The position numbers and the translations under genes were made by a program. Positions 43,273-51,838 of a stretch of DNA of 64,000 nucleotides are shown here, piece after piece. The stretch is from Saprospiraceae bacterium (GTDB taxonomy: Bacteria; Bacteroidota; Bacteroidia; Chitinophagales; Saprospiraceae). How positions within the stretch are numbered: position 1 is the stretch's first letter; the number at the start of each line of letters is the position of its first letter. The notes beneath the pieces are model-generated. The model saw nothing but the letters and a program-made list of their open reading frames with translations. It was not told the DNA's origin and did not search any database. The DNA is taken from assembly GCA_019638385.1 (NCBI GenBank), contig JAHBTW010000009.1, positions 120,220 to 184,219 of the forward strand, written 5' to 3'.

Positions 43273-43505
43273 GCGACGCCGGACAGCAGGGGGACTTCCA
43301 CTTCCTCGGAGCGCCATGCGGCATACGAAAGCGCTTGCCGGATATCCTCAGCCTCAAGGTAGGGATACAACTCCAATATAGCTTCAGGGGTCTTACCAAC
43401 CGCTACTAATCCTACTATCGTGCCAACGGTTACACGCATTCCGCGAATGCAGGGCTTCCCACCCATGATTTGTGGATTGAATGAAATGCGGTCCAATGCT
43501 TTCAT
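43269..43505 (-). CDS. DUF433 antitoxin
   Basis: 78 residues: MKALDRISFNPQIMGGKPCIRGMRVTVGTIV is the DUF433 signature, a small DNA-binding helix-turn-helix protein that pairs with DUF5615 toxins. It should neutralise the toxin and autoregulate the pair. Confidence 0.93.
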   Translation of the reverse strand: MKALDRISFNPQIMGGKPCIRGMRVTVGTIVGLVAVGKTPEAILELYPYLEAEDIRQALSYAAWRSEEVEVPLLSGVA

Positions 43506-43612
43506 CGTTTTTGTTTTCCCGTTAACGTCAATGAGATGGAAATAGTTGGCGTTTGTTGCGCATGCTCGTCGTCAAATAAGGCCGACGTACCCGATGTTAT
43601 GGATGCCTCACT

Positions 43613-43963
43613 TCACTCTCCCTTCGGGAGTATCTCCGTTTCCTCGCCAAAATATTGTACAAACTGCTGCATGGCCGAGGCGAGCTTGTGGTTGCGGGTA
43701 GCCTTGTGGTAGGTGTCGGCCATGGCGCGCAGGGTCTGGAAAAAGAAACGATCCATTTCCATCACCTGCATGTCGCTGGTCCAGAGGTCAATTTTTACGG
43801 TTTCGCGGTTCTCTGCATCAAAGAGGGAGAGCAGCATGGCTTTGCATAGCTGCTTCTCGGACGGGTTCTCATCGGAATGCCATTCGATTTCGGCAGGATA
43901 GTCCTGCTCATCCAACCCCACGCGAATGTGGATGAAGGAAGATTTTTTGACAGAATTTTCCAT
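43613..43963 (-). CDS. gldC: Gliding motility protein GldC
   Basis: 116 residues. IHIRVGLDEQDYPAEIEWHSD, KAMLLSLFDAENRETVKIDLWTSDM and EMDRFFFQTLRAMADTYHKAT match GldC, a small cytosolic protein found in gliding and some non-gliding Bacteroidota. Its molecular role is unknown. Six nt separate it from the upstream TPR gene. Confidence 0.9.
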   Translation of the reverse strand: MENSVKKSSFIHIRVGLDEQDYPAEIEWHSDENPSEKQLCKAMLLSLFDAENRETVKIDLWTSDMQVMEMDRFFFQTLRAMADTYHKATRNHKLASAMQQFVQYFGEETEILPKGE

Positions 43964-43969
43964 AAGGAA

Positions 43970-44665
43970 TTACCCTTTGGCGCCCACGCGGATGATGTAC
44001 TTGTCAATGTCCCGGCCGTCGGTAGAGTTCGGGTACTTGTCTTTGATTTGCTGATACGCCTTTTTGGCCTCCGCCCATTCGGCGTTGCGCTCGTGCAGCA
44101 GGCCGATTTTTTTGAGATAATACGGCGTGATGGCTTCGTTCGGGTTGGAGGATGCCGCCTTTTTATAGTGGCTCATGGCTTTGGCGAAGTCCCCCTTTTC
44201 GGAGTAAGCATCGCCGAGTGCGCCGAATTTCATGGCGGGCAGTACCTCGCCGGAGGGGTTGAAATCGTTCAGATAGTCAATAGCCGCATCGTATTGGCCC
44301 AGGTTGAGGTAAGAAATGCCGGCGTAGTAAAGCGACAGGTTGGCCGCTTTGGTGCCGCCGTAGTTTTCGATGATATCGAGAAAACCTTCATAACCTCCGC
44401 CCGGATTGGTGAGGGCGAGCGTGAAGGAGTCGCGCTCAAACTGCATCTGAGCCTGGTACATTTGCTCTACCGCTTCCAATTGCTTGGGACCTTTGAAAAA
44501 GGTGTTGTACACAAACAAACCGCCAAAAATTAACACTGCGGCGCCGACGACACCGAGTATCACATATTGATTGCGCTCAAAAAAATCCTGCGCGCTTGCT
44601 TTCACTTCCACAATATCCACTAAAGTCTCATCTGCTTTTTTCGGACTTTTCTTCCTGGTAGCCAT
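43970..44665 (-). CDS. TPR membrane protein (YfgM-like)
   Basis: 231 residues from the ATG at 44665 (MATRKKSPKKADETL); an earlier in-frame ATG at 44722 is less likely. A basic cytosolic head, one membrane helix (YVILGVVGAAVLIFGGLFVY) and then TPR units (AANLSLYYAGISYLNLGQYD, MKFGALGDAYSEKGDFAKA, IGLLHERNAEWAEAKKAY). Resembles YfgM-type translocon accessory proteins. Co-transcribed with gldC; a TATTTTTG box at 44731-44738 on the minus strand may drive it. Confidence 0.85.
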   Translation of the reverse strand: MATRKKSPKKADETLVDIVEVKASAQDFFERNQYVILGVVGAAVLIFGGLFVYNTFFKGPKQLEAVEQMYQAQMQFERDSFTLALTNPGGGYEGFLDIIENYGGTKAANLSLYYAGISYLNLGQYDAAIDYLNDFNPSGEVLPAMKFGALGDAYSEKGDFAKAMSHYKKAASSNPNEAITPYYLKKIGLLHERNAEWAEAKKAYQQIKDKYPNSTDGRDIDKYIIRVGAKG

Positions 44666-44779
44666 TAAGTTAGATTTAAAAATGAACACAAATTTTGCAG
44701 CCCCGCAAGGGCCGGCTTTCAAAAGCCCCGCAAAAATAGAACTTTTGTGATATTTCGCTACGATGCGTTGAAAAAACCT

Positions 44780-45799
44780 CTAATCCCGGATGTAGGGATA
44801 GTCGGCCTGCGTGTAGTTGTCTTCGTACAAAGCGGAGGCATCGGGATAGGGCGACTCCTCCGCAAAACGGACGCAGTCTTCTATTTCTGCCTTCACCCGG
44901 TCGCGAATGACTTGCAGCTCCTCCTGTGTGGCAATGCCTTTTTCGAGGATGGTCGCTTCGGTCATTTTGATCGGGTCGCGCTCTTTGAACGATTCCACTT
45001 CTTCTTTGGTGCGGTATTTCGCAGGGTCAGACACCGAGTGTCCTTTGTAGCGATAGGTGCGAATTTCGAGATAGTACGGCCCTTTGCCGGCGCGGATGTG
45101 CTCGGCAGCGCGGGTGACGGCGTCGTGTACCGATTCTGGGTTCATGCCGTCCACGGCCTCGCTGGGCATGTCGTATGACAGGCCAAGCTTGTACAGTTCC
45201 ACCACGTTGCTGGTGCGGCTCACCGAAGTGCCCATCGCGTAGCCGTTGTTTTCCACGATGTACAGCACGGGAAGTTTCCAGGCCATGGCCATATTGAACG
45301 ATTCGTGTAGCGCGCCCTGCCGGGAAGCCCCGTCGCCGAACATGGTCACGCAGAGGTTGTCGGTGCCCCGGTATTTTTCTGCGAAAGCGATGCCGGTGCC
45401 GATGGGAATCTGAGCGCCCACGATGCCGTTGCCGCCGAAGTACTTGAGCGGGGCGGAGAAGAAGTGCATGGAGCCGCCTTTACCTTTCACAATGCCGGTG
45501 ACTTTGCCGAAGAGTTCGGCCATGGCCTCGCGGGCCGTGACGCCGCGCCCCAATGCCGTGCCGTGCTGGCGGTAGGCGGTCACGATACAATCTTCGCGGC
45601 GGAGGGCCGATTCCATGCCGGCAGCTACGGCTTCCTGTCCTATATATACATGGCAGAAGCCGCGAATTTTTTGCTGGCCGTACAGCACCAACGCGCGCTC
45701 CTCGAAGCGGCGAATGCGCAACATGAGTTCATACCAGTACAGGTAGCGGTCTTTTCCGTGTTCGGCGCTGCCTGCCGATTTCTTTTTTTTGGCAACCAT
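44780..45799 (-). CDS. pdhA: Pyruvate dehydrogenase E1 alpha subunit
   Basis: 339 residues from the ATG at 45799 (MVAKKKKSAGSAEHGKDRYL). Thiamine-diphosphate enzyme: RGFCHVYIGQEAVAAG, GGSMHFFSAPLKYFGG, and the cofactor motif GDGASRQGALHESFNMAMAWKLP...NN. YRYKGHSVSDPAKYRTKEE carries the regulatory-loop region. The E1 beta gene is not adjacent. A TACTTTTG box (45849-45856, minus) lies 50 nt upstream. Confidence 0.95.
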   Translation of the reverse strand: MVAKKKKSAGSAEHGKDRYLYWYELMLRIRRFEERALVLYGQQKIRGFCHVYIGQEAVAAGMESALRREDCIVTAYRQHGTALGRGVTAREAMAELFGKVTGIVKGKGGSMHFFSAPLKYFGGNGIVGAQIPIGTGIAFAEKYRGTDNLCVTMFGDGASRQGALHESFNMAMAWKLPVLYIVENNGYAMGTSVSRTSNVVELYKLGLSYDMPSEAVDGMNPESVHDAVTRAAEHIRAGKGPYYLEIRTYRYKGHSVSDPAKYRTKEEVESFKERDPIKMTEATILEKGIATQEELQVIRDRVKAEIEDCVRFAEESPYPDASALYEDNYTQADYPYIRD

Positions 45800-45933
45800 A
45801 TCGTTCGTTTGTTGAGTCAATTCAGGTGAATACTTCGTTTGTCGGGCGCAAAAGTAAGAAATAAACCGCGAAGGGAAAAGGATGTTCGCACCGGGAAAAG
45901 TGTTGGAGGGAACGGGGGAGATGGCGTACCTTT

Positions 45934-46075
45934 GAGGAGCCCTATCGCGGAGCAGGAAGCGGCATTTTGCGCGCCCTCCAGGCCTGGCCCCCATATTGAT
46001 TTTGAACACTTCCCGGAAGCAGAGCAGTTCAATGTCATCATTTACCGGCCGGCGTTTGTGGGTAAGGGGGTTTAA
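45934..46075 (+). pseudogene. C-terminal scrap of an AlbA_2/ATPase-type regulator
   Basis: One frame reads EEPYRGAGSGILRALQAWP, then the adjacent frame reads HIDFEHFPEAEQFNVIIYRP before a TAA at 46073-46075. Joined, this is the recurring C-terminus of AlbA_2-domain putative DNA-binding ATPases (LPYRGxGSGIxRAL...P.I.F......FKVII.RP). The frame changes at a run of five C. Only about 45 codons remain. Confidence 0.55.
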
Positions 46076-46276
46076 CCTTAATACTTTTTCTACCATTGTT
46101 ATCAATGAATGGTTTATAGACCTTTCCGCCAACCGGCGATAGGGTCTTCACTCCCCCGAGAAGTTAATTTAATGCTAATATACCCTCAGTTTTAGGGCAA
46201 GAAAATACGCCCATTTATATTGCATTACTTTTTCACCGCTATACAAGGCAGTATAGCAACCTTAATCTTTTACTCC

Positions 46277-47278
46277 ATGAAAGGCACCTCTTTCCTTCGG
46301 CGGCTACTTCTCCTGGCTGTTTTTGTGAGCAGTATGGCCGATAAGCCAAGTCTGTGCGCTCAAGACTTTACAGTTCGAGCCGACCATACCACGCTGTTAG
46401 ACGTTTACGTCCCTCCCCATCAGCGCCCGGTAGAGGTCTTTTTTCCGATCAGCGGCATGCCGCAGAGACCTTATCTGCATCTTGCCTATCTCTCCGCACG
46501 GCAGGGGATGATCGGGAACGCTACTGACTTAGTCATTGACCTGCAAAACAAAACACAACAGGTAGGCGGCGACGCTGTGATCATACTGAATTCCGCGCCC
46601 AGAACTGAAGTCGTTCATGCTTTTGAATCAACAGAAACTGTGGACGTAAACACCATGTCGGGCCTGGCCATCATCTATCCCGAAAGTCTTCAATTTGTGC
46701 CAGGCCGGTACAAGAGCTGGGAAATATCCCGACCTGACTCAACGGACCGGGCCTGGCAGGTGGTGGCTACCCAACCATTCGATTTCAAAGGCAACTCCGG
46801 CAAACTGACCGGCCAAAAAGCATGGTTCGATTGGTGGCACAAAAGACGCATCGAATCTTTTGTGGGATCCCGTGCTTTTCGCAAAGAGGATTCTTACGGC
46901 AGGATACGCTCCATCAACAACCCTTTCCAGCAACGGCGTATGGTATTTACCTACGAGATGCCGGGCACTTCCTCCCGCCTGAAAAGTACGAAAATATACC
47001 AAAGCGGTATGTTGCTCGAAACACACCATTTTCATTATACCGAAGACAAAAAACAGGTGGCATACATAGAAATAGCTCCGGCTAATCGTCCTGATCAGCG
47101 GTTTCTGGAGTTTACAGAAACCGATAGTGAGGGCCGGGTGAAGGGCTTTCTGTATCTGCTGAAACAAAACGGCGAATCCACTCAATACCTTCGGGTGGAC
47201 TATGTGGAGTACACCTATGAAGAATGGGAAGAAATTGTGGCGGAAATCCTTGCTAATCATTTGGTAACGCCCAAATAG
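46277..47278 (+). CDS. Uncharacterised secreted protein
   Basis: 333 residues; MKGTSFLRRLLLLAVFVSSMADKPSLCAQ at 46277 is a signal peptide. The mature protein is beta-rich and Asp/Gln/Arg-rich, with no motif I recognise; DATDLVIDLQNKT-like and QVVATQPFDFKGNSGKLTG strands are typical of exported Bacteroidota orphan proteins. The upstream 46076-46276 has no gene. Confidence 0.65.
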   Translation: MKGTSFLRRLLLLAVFVSSMADKPSLCAQDFTVRADHTTLLDVYVPPHQRPVEVFFPISGMPQRPYLHLAYLSARQGMIGNATDLVIDLQNKTQQVGGDAVIILNSAPRTEVVHAFESTETVDVNTMSGLAIIYPESLQFVPGRYKSWEISRPDSTDRAWQVVATQPFDFKGNSGKLTGQKAWFDWWHKRRIESFVGSRAFRKEDSYGRIRSINNPFQQRRMVFTYEMPGTSSRLKSTKIYQSGMLLETHHFHYTEDKKQVAYIEIAPANRPDQRFLEFTETDSEGRVKGFLYLLKQNGESTQYLRVDYVEYTYEEWEEIVAEILANHLVTPK

Positions 47279-47310
47279 TTGCTACACGTCAATAAATTCA
47301 ACCAGAAACC

Positions 47311-47420
47311 ATGAAAAACAGTCAACTATTATCCATTTCAATAGCGATAACCGCTATGCTCAGTCTTTGCAACACAAATGCGCTGTCCCAGCCGGGGAAA
47401 TGGTTCGGTGAAGCATGGAC
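47311..47420 (+). pseudogene. Truncated secreted protein (signal peptide only)
   Basis: The ATG at 47311 starts MKNSQLLSISIAITAMLSLC, a good signal peptide, followed by NTNALSQPGKWFGEAW. After about codon 37 it runs into sequence antisense to the next gene. The mature domain has been lost at a junction near 47420. Confidence 0.5.
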
Positions 47421-47421
47421 T

Positions 47422-48567
47422 CTACCCCACCGCCAGCTCTGCCGCCGCCTCGCCCACGAGCGTGCCGATGGCCACCCCCATACCGCCCATGCGCACGGCT
47501 ACTACGGTATGCGGACTAACCCGCTGAACGATAGGGCTTTTCCGGCTGCCGATGCCGAGGATGCCGCTCCACCAGTGTGCTATTTCCACTTTAGTATCCG
47601 GTAAGATCATGTCATTCAATAGCTGCAAGAGTGCGTCCTGAATGAGCGGTGTGGTACCGAAGCGATCGGTCATTTCGGTTTCAGCGGCCAGGTGTCGGCC
47701 GCCGCCGAGCAGCAGGCGGTCGTTGCCCACATTGCGAAAGTAGAAATAGCCCCGATCATAATGGAAAGCGCCCCGCAGACGAAGCCCCGCTATCGGTTTC
47801 GTGACGAGTACCTGATTGCGGGCGGGCGTCACTTCCAGTTCCGGCAGAAGCGTGCGGGCAAACCCGTTGACAGCGACTACGAGTTGCGGCACGCTGAAGC
47901 TCCACCCGGCGGTTGTTTCCAATACGGCGCTGCCGGCCTGTTCGTGTATGCGCGCAATGGAGAGGCCGCCGAGCCACAATACGCCTTTTTCCTGTGCGAG
48001 TTGCATCCAGGCCCGCATCATTTGGCCGGTATTCAGTTGCCCTTCTAAGGTATTGAACAGCAGATGGGGCGCATCCCGGAACCCGAACGCTGCCGCTTCT
48101 TCCGGCGCTACCCGGCGGTAGGTTTCGGCGCTGCCCGTGATGCCGGCTGCGGCGCGGTTGAACGCGGGCAGGTGGTCCAGACAGCGTTGATACGTTTCTT
48201 TTTCGGCGGAGCGAAACAACTCGTATCCGCCCAGCGGCTCGTATTGCAGGGCGGCGTCGCCGAGGCGCTCGCGCAGGCGCAACAGCCCTTTCCAGCGGCG
48301 TTCCACGAGCGCCCATACGGCCTCTTCGGGCTGGTTTTGCAGGTCGTCTAAGAGTTCAGTCATACTGCCGAAACAGGCAAACCCGGCATTGCGGGTGCTC
48401 GCCCCGATGGGCAGCGGACCGCGATCAATGACGGCCACGTTCAGCGCGGGCGCGAGTTCTTTGAGCCGCACGGCCGTACTCAAGCCTACGATACCGCTGC
48501 CGAGTACCGCCACATCGAGGTGGCGAAAAAAAGAATCGTATTCCCAATAGCTCAGTTCGTATTGCAC
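47422..48567 (-). CDS. FAD-dependent amino-acid-oxidase-type oxidoreductase
   Basis: 381 residues. The N-terminal dinucleotide fold reads VAVLGSGIVGLSTAVRLKELAP, followed by VIDRGPLPIGASTRNAGFACFG, the DAO-superfamily block. Near the end, HWWSGILGIGSRKSPIVQRVSP and VAVRMGGMGVAIGTLVG match the FAD/substrate side. It oxidises an amine or amino acid, substrate unknown. TATTTTTG at 48584-48591 (minus) is a likely -7 box. Confidence 0.88.
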   Translation of the reverse strand: MQYELSYWEYDSFFRHLDVAVLGSGIVGLSTAVRLKELAPALNVAVIDRGPLPIGASTRNAGFACFGSMTELLDDLQNQPEEAVWALVERRWKGLLRLRERLGDAALQYEPLGGYELFRSAEKETYQRCLDHLPAFNRAAAGITGSAETYRRVAPEEAAAFGFRDAPHLLFNTLEGQLNTGQMMRAWMQLAQEKGVLWLGGLSIARIHEQAGSAVLETTAGWSFSVPQLVVAVNGFARTLLPELEVTPARNQVLVTKPIAGLRLRGAFHYDRGYFYFRNVGNDRLLLGGGRHLAAETEMTDRFGTTPLIQDALLQLLNDMILPDTKVEIAHWWSGILGIGSRKSPIVQRVSPHTVVAVRMGGMGVAIGTLVGEAAAELAVG

Positions 48568-48663
48568 AATAGAAGTTTGCCGACAAAAATAGCGAATACG
48601 GCAGGAATACGGCGGCAGGTTTTATATTTGCCTTCTCAAACCCCGGCATAAATTTTTTTGATA

Positions 48664-49086
48664 ATGATCCAACGCATTCAAACCATCTATCTGCTACTCG
48701 CCGCCATCGGCAATTTCGGCCTCGGAGCGCTGCCCTGGGCCGTATCTTCCGACAGCGCCGAAGCGGGCATCTTTGCCGACGGGCAATTCAGCGCAACCGA
48801 CCACACAGGGCTTATTGCGGGCCTCATGGCCGCAGGGGCACTGGCACTGGTTGCCATATTTTTGTTCAAACAAAGAAAAGCTCAGGTCAAACTGGCGGCC
48901 GTTTCGCTGGTACTTACCATACTGGCGGCTGCATTCGGCGCCTGGTTGTTTTTCGCTGCCGGCGCCACTGCGCAGGTGCAGGCCGGCGCGGCACTTCTGT
49001 TGCCGGCCGTTATTTTTGCCATACTGGCCATGCGCTACATCCGAAAAGACGACAAGTTGGTTCGCTCTATGGACCGCCTGCGATAA
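48664..49086 (+). CDS. DUF4293 membrane protein
   Basis: 140 residues (an ATG at 48658 adds two). MIQRIQTIYLLLAAIGNFG opens the first of four membrane helices; the family is restricted to Bacteroidota and has no known function. The end RYIRKDDKLVRSMDRLR is typical. A TATATTTG box at 48623-48630 precedes it. Confidence 0.88.
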   Translation: MIQRIQTIYLLLAAIGNFGLGALPWAVSSDSAEAGIFADGQFSATDHTGLIAGLMAAGALALVAIFLFKQRKAQVKLAAVSLVLTILAAAFGAWLFFAAGATAQVQAGAALLLPAVIFAILAMRYIRKDDKLVRSMDRLR

Positions 49087-49148
49087 TGCCCCATTTTACC
49101 CACCCGGCTTCTATCACTTTTTTCTTTCATTTGAATACCTTAATCAAC

Positions 49149-51686
49149 ATGCAAACCACACTCAAAAAATGGGCATTCGTCGCGTTCATGCTCGCGGCTT
49201 TCACTTCCATTTCGGCGCAAGACGACCCGCCGACGCCTCCTACCGGCGGACCGCCCGCTACACGGCCGGCGGCCGGAAAAGCCAAGCCGAAACCTTACGC
49301 TGAAGTTATCACCGATAAAGCAGTGAGCAAAGACGGGCTTTTTAAAGTACATCAGATTGAGGATAAGTACTTTTTTGAAATACCCGACGCCATGCTCGGC
49401 CGGGAAATTTTGATCATCAACCGCATCTCAAAAGGCCCGGCCGGTGTGCGCAGCGGCTTCTTCGGATATGCCGGTGATGAACTGGGCCAAAACGTCATCC
49501 GATTCGAAAAAGGCCCGAACGACAAGATATTCCTGCGCCGGCTCAGCTTTGCCGAATACACGCCCGATTCGAGTTCGGCCATGTTCCAGTCGGTCAACAA
49601 CTCCAATGTACAACCCATCGCCGAAGCCTTCGACGTGAAAGCGTACTCGCCCAACGGAGCGGGCAGCGTCATTGATGTGACTGACTTCATCAGCGGCGAC
49701 AACGATGTTCTCTTCCTGCGGGGCGTTACCAAAACCTCCAATCAGATCGGCGCTTTGCAAAAAGAAAAATCATACATAGAAGGTGTGCGGGCCTTTCCGA
49801 TCAATATCGAAATTACCACCGTAAAAACACACGCACGAGGCGGCGCGCCCGCTCCCGGTACGCCCAACATTCCGCGCAGCTCTACCGAAACCGTGACGAT
49901 AGAACTCAACAGCTCTTTGGTGTTGCTGCCCGAACAACCCATGCAAGCCCGGTACTTCGATCCGCGCGTGGGCTATTTCGCCGTGGGCTATACCGATTTT
50001 GATGTCAATCCGCAGGGGGTGAAGCGCTTGACCTTAGCCAAACGCTGGCGCCTCGAACCCAAAGAAGGAGACATGGAAAAGTACCTCCGGGGAGAATTGG
50101 TGGAGCCGAAAAAGCCCATCGTGTTTTACATAGACCCCACCACGCCCGAAAAATGGGTACCCTACCTGATGCAGGGGGTGGACGACTGGCAGGGGGCTTT
50201 TGAAAAAGCCGGATTCAAAAATGCCATCATGGCCAAAAGAGCGCCCACGCCGGAGGAAGACCCCGAATGGAGCCTGCTCGACGCCCGGTATTCGGCCATC
50301 CTGTACAAGCCATCTACCGTATCCAACGCTTACGGCCCCTCTACCGCCGACCCCCGCAGCGGCGAAATCGTGGAGAGCCGCATCGGTTGGTTCCACAACG
50401 TCATGCTGCTGCTCCGCAACTGGTACTTCATTCAGTGCTCACCGCTGGACCCCGGCGCACAAATGATGACTTTCGACGACGAACTCATGGGCCAGCTCAT
50501 CCGGTTCGTGTCTGCTCATGAAGTAGGCCACACCCTCGGCCTGCGCCACAACCACGGCTCCAGTTCTACCGTACCGGTGGACAGCCTCCGCAGCAAAGCC
50601 TGGGTGGAGGCCAACGGCCACACGCCTTCCATCATGGACTATGCCCGTTTCAACTATGTGGCGCAGCCCGAAGACAATATCAGCCGCGAGGGCCTCTTTC
50701 CCCGCATCGGCGATTATGACAATTGGGCCATTGAATGGGGCTATCGCCTCTTCCCGGAACACAAAAGCGCCGAACAGGAAAAGCCGCACCTTAACAAATG
50801 GGTGATTGAAAAACTCAAGAACAAACGCCTCTGGTTCGGCACCGAATCCAACCCCGATGACCCGCGCTCACAAGCCGAGCAGGTGGGCGACGATGCCATG
50901 AAAGCCAGCGACTACGGCACCCGCAACCTCAAACGCATTGTGCCCAACCTCCATAAATGGACGCAGGAACCCAACTCCGATTATTCCAACCTCAAGATGA
51001 TGTACGACCAGGTCACCAGCCAGTTCAATCGCTACAACAACCATGTGGCTAAGTATGTGGGCGGCATCATGGAGACGCCCAAAATGATAGAACAGGAAGG
51101 CCCGGTGTATGAAATTGTATCAAAAGCCGAACAGAAGCGAGCCGTAGATTATCTCAACAAAAATCTCTTCGCCACACCGGGCTGGCTCCTGCGGCAGGAC
51201 ATTTTTGACAAAACCGGCGAACGCGGCCTCAACGTAACGGCCAATGTGCAGAACAATGTGTTGCAACGCCTCTTGCGCGTGAATACCCTCTCCAAATTGG
51301 TGGACGCCGAAGCCGCCATCGGCACAAAAGCCTACCGCGTGCCTGAATTGCTGACAGATCTGAAAAATGGAATCTGGTCGGAATTGAGCGCCTCCAAGCC
51401 GATAGACGTGTATCGCCGGCAATTGCAAAAAACGCATATCGCTGCCCTCGATCAACTCCTCAACCCACCGCCGCCACCGACCGGGTCTTCTGCTGCAATG
51501 CAATTTATGGCCGGGCCGGCAATAGACAGAGACAACTCCGATATAAAGAGCGCCGTGCGCGCTCATCTCGTGGCGCTCAAAAACCAGGTAACCACCGCCA
51601 TTCCGCTCATCGCCGATTCTATGACGAAAGCACACCTGCGCGACATGTCGGCGAGAATTGATCTGGCCTTGAATCCGAAAAAGTAG
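49149..51686 (+). CDS. Secreted zinc metalloprotease (DUF5117/DUF4953 type)
   Basis: 845 residues from the ATG at 49149 (MQTTLKKWAFVAFMLAAFTSISAQ). A proline-rich segment then DUF5117-like strands (FEIPDAMLGREILIINRISK), YIDPTTPEKWVPYLMQGVDDWQGAF, and the zinc site HEVGHTLGLRHN near 458, which is the gluzincin/metzincin H-E-x-x-H-x-x-x-x-x-H form. ARFNYVAQPEDN with PSIMDY is the Met-turn block. No T9SS tail is present, so it likely remains periplasmic or on the outer membrane. Confidence 0.9.
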   Translation: MQTTLKKWAFVAFMLAAFTSISAQDDPPTPPTGGPPATRPAAGKAKPKPYAEVITDKAVSKDGLFKVHQIEDKYFFEIPDAMLGREILIINRISKGPAGVRSGFFGYAGDELGQNVIRFEKGPNDKIFLRRLSFAEYTPDSSSAMFQSVNNSNVQPIAEAFDVKAYSPNGAGSVIDVTDFISGDNDVLFLRGVTKTSNQIGALQKEKSYIEGVRAFPINIEITTVKTHARGGAPAPGTPNIPRSSTETVTIELNSSLVLLPEQPMQARYFDPRVGYFAVGYTDFDVNPQGVKRLTLAKRWRLEPKEGDMEKYLRGELVEPKKPIVFYIDPTTPEKWVPYLMQGVDDWQGAFEKAGFKNAIMAKRAPTPEEDPEWSLLDARYSAILYKPSTVSNAYGPSTADPRSGEIVESRIGWFHNVMLLLRNWYFIQCSPLDPGAQMMTFDDELMGQLIRFVSAHEVGHTLGLRHNHGSSSTVPVDSLRSKAWVEANGHTPSIMDYARFNYVAQPEDNISREGLFPRIGDYDNWAIEWGYRLFPEHKSAEQEKPHLNKWVIEKLKNKRLWFGTESNPDDPRSQAEQVGDDAMKASDYGTRNLKRIVPNLHKWTQEPNSDYSNLKMMYDQVTSQFNRYNNHVAKYVGGIMETPKMIEQEGPVYEIVSKAEQKRAVDYLNKNLFATPGWLLRQDIFDKTGERGLNVTANVQNNVLQRLLRVNTLSKLVDAEAAIGTKAYRVPELLTDLKNGIWSELSASKPIDVYRRQLQKTHIAALDQLLNPPPPPTGSSAAMQFMAGPAIDRDNSDIKSAVRAHLVALKNQVTTAIPLIADSMTKAHLRDMSARIDLALNPKK

Positions 51687-51722
51687 ATTCGACAGCGCTC
51701 GCGCTATTTTTTATTTCAACAC

Positions 51723-51762
51723 AAAGAGACATAGGCACGTAGCGTTTTGCCTATGTCTCTTT
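51723..51762 (+). terminator. CATAG-type hairpin terminator, copy 3
   Basis: AAAGAGACATAGGC (51723-51736) and GCCTATGTCTCTTT (51749-51762) form a perfect 14-bp stem followed by ATTTTTATG. A member of the family at 9495-9668; here it follows the metalloprotease stop by 36 nt. Confidence 0.75.
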
Positions 51763-51785
51763 ATTTTTATGTGTTTGTGTTCAGC

Positions 51786-51816
51786 GTGAGGCGCTAACTT
51801 CCGGTTAGCTCCTCAC
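51786..51816. repeat. GGCGCTAAC hairpin
   Basis: GTGAGGCGCTAAC and GGTTAGCTCCTCAC form a near-perfect hairpin (one mismatch). The GGCGCTAAC half is the same word that occurs three times at 56812-56880. Confidence 0.6.
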
Positions 51817-51838
51817 TTGACGGGCAAGCTTGAAGCGC

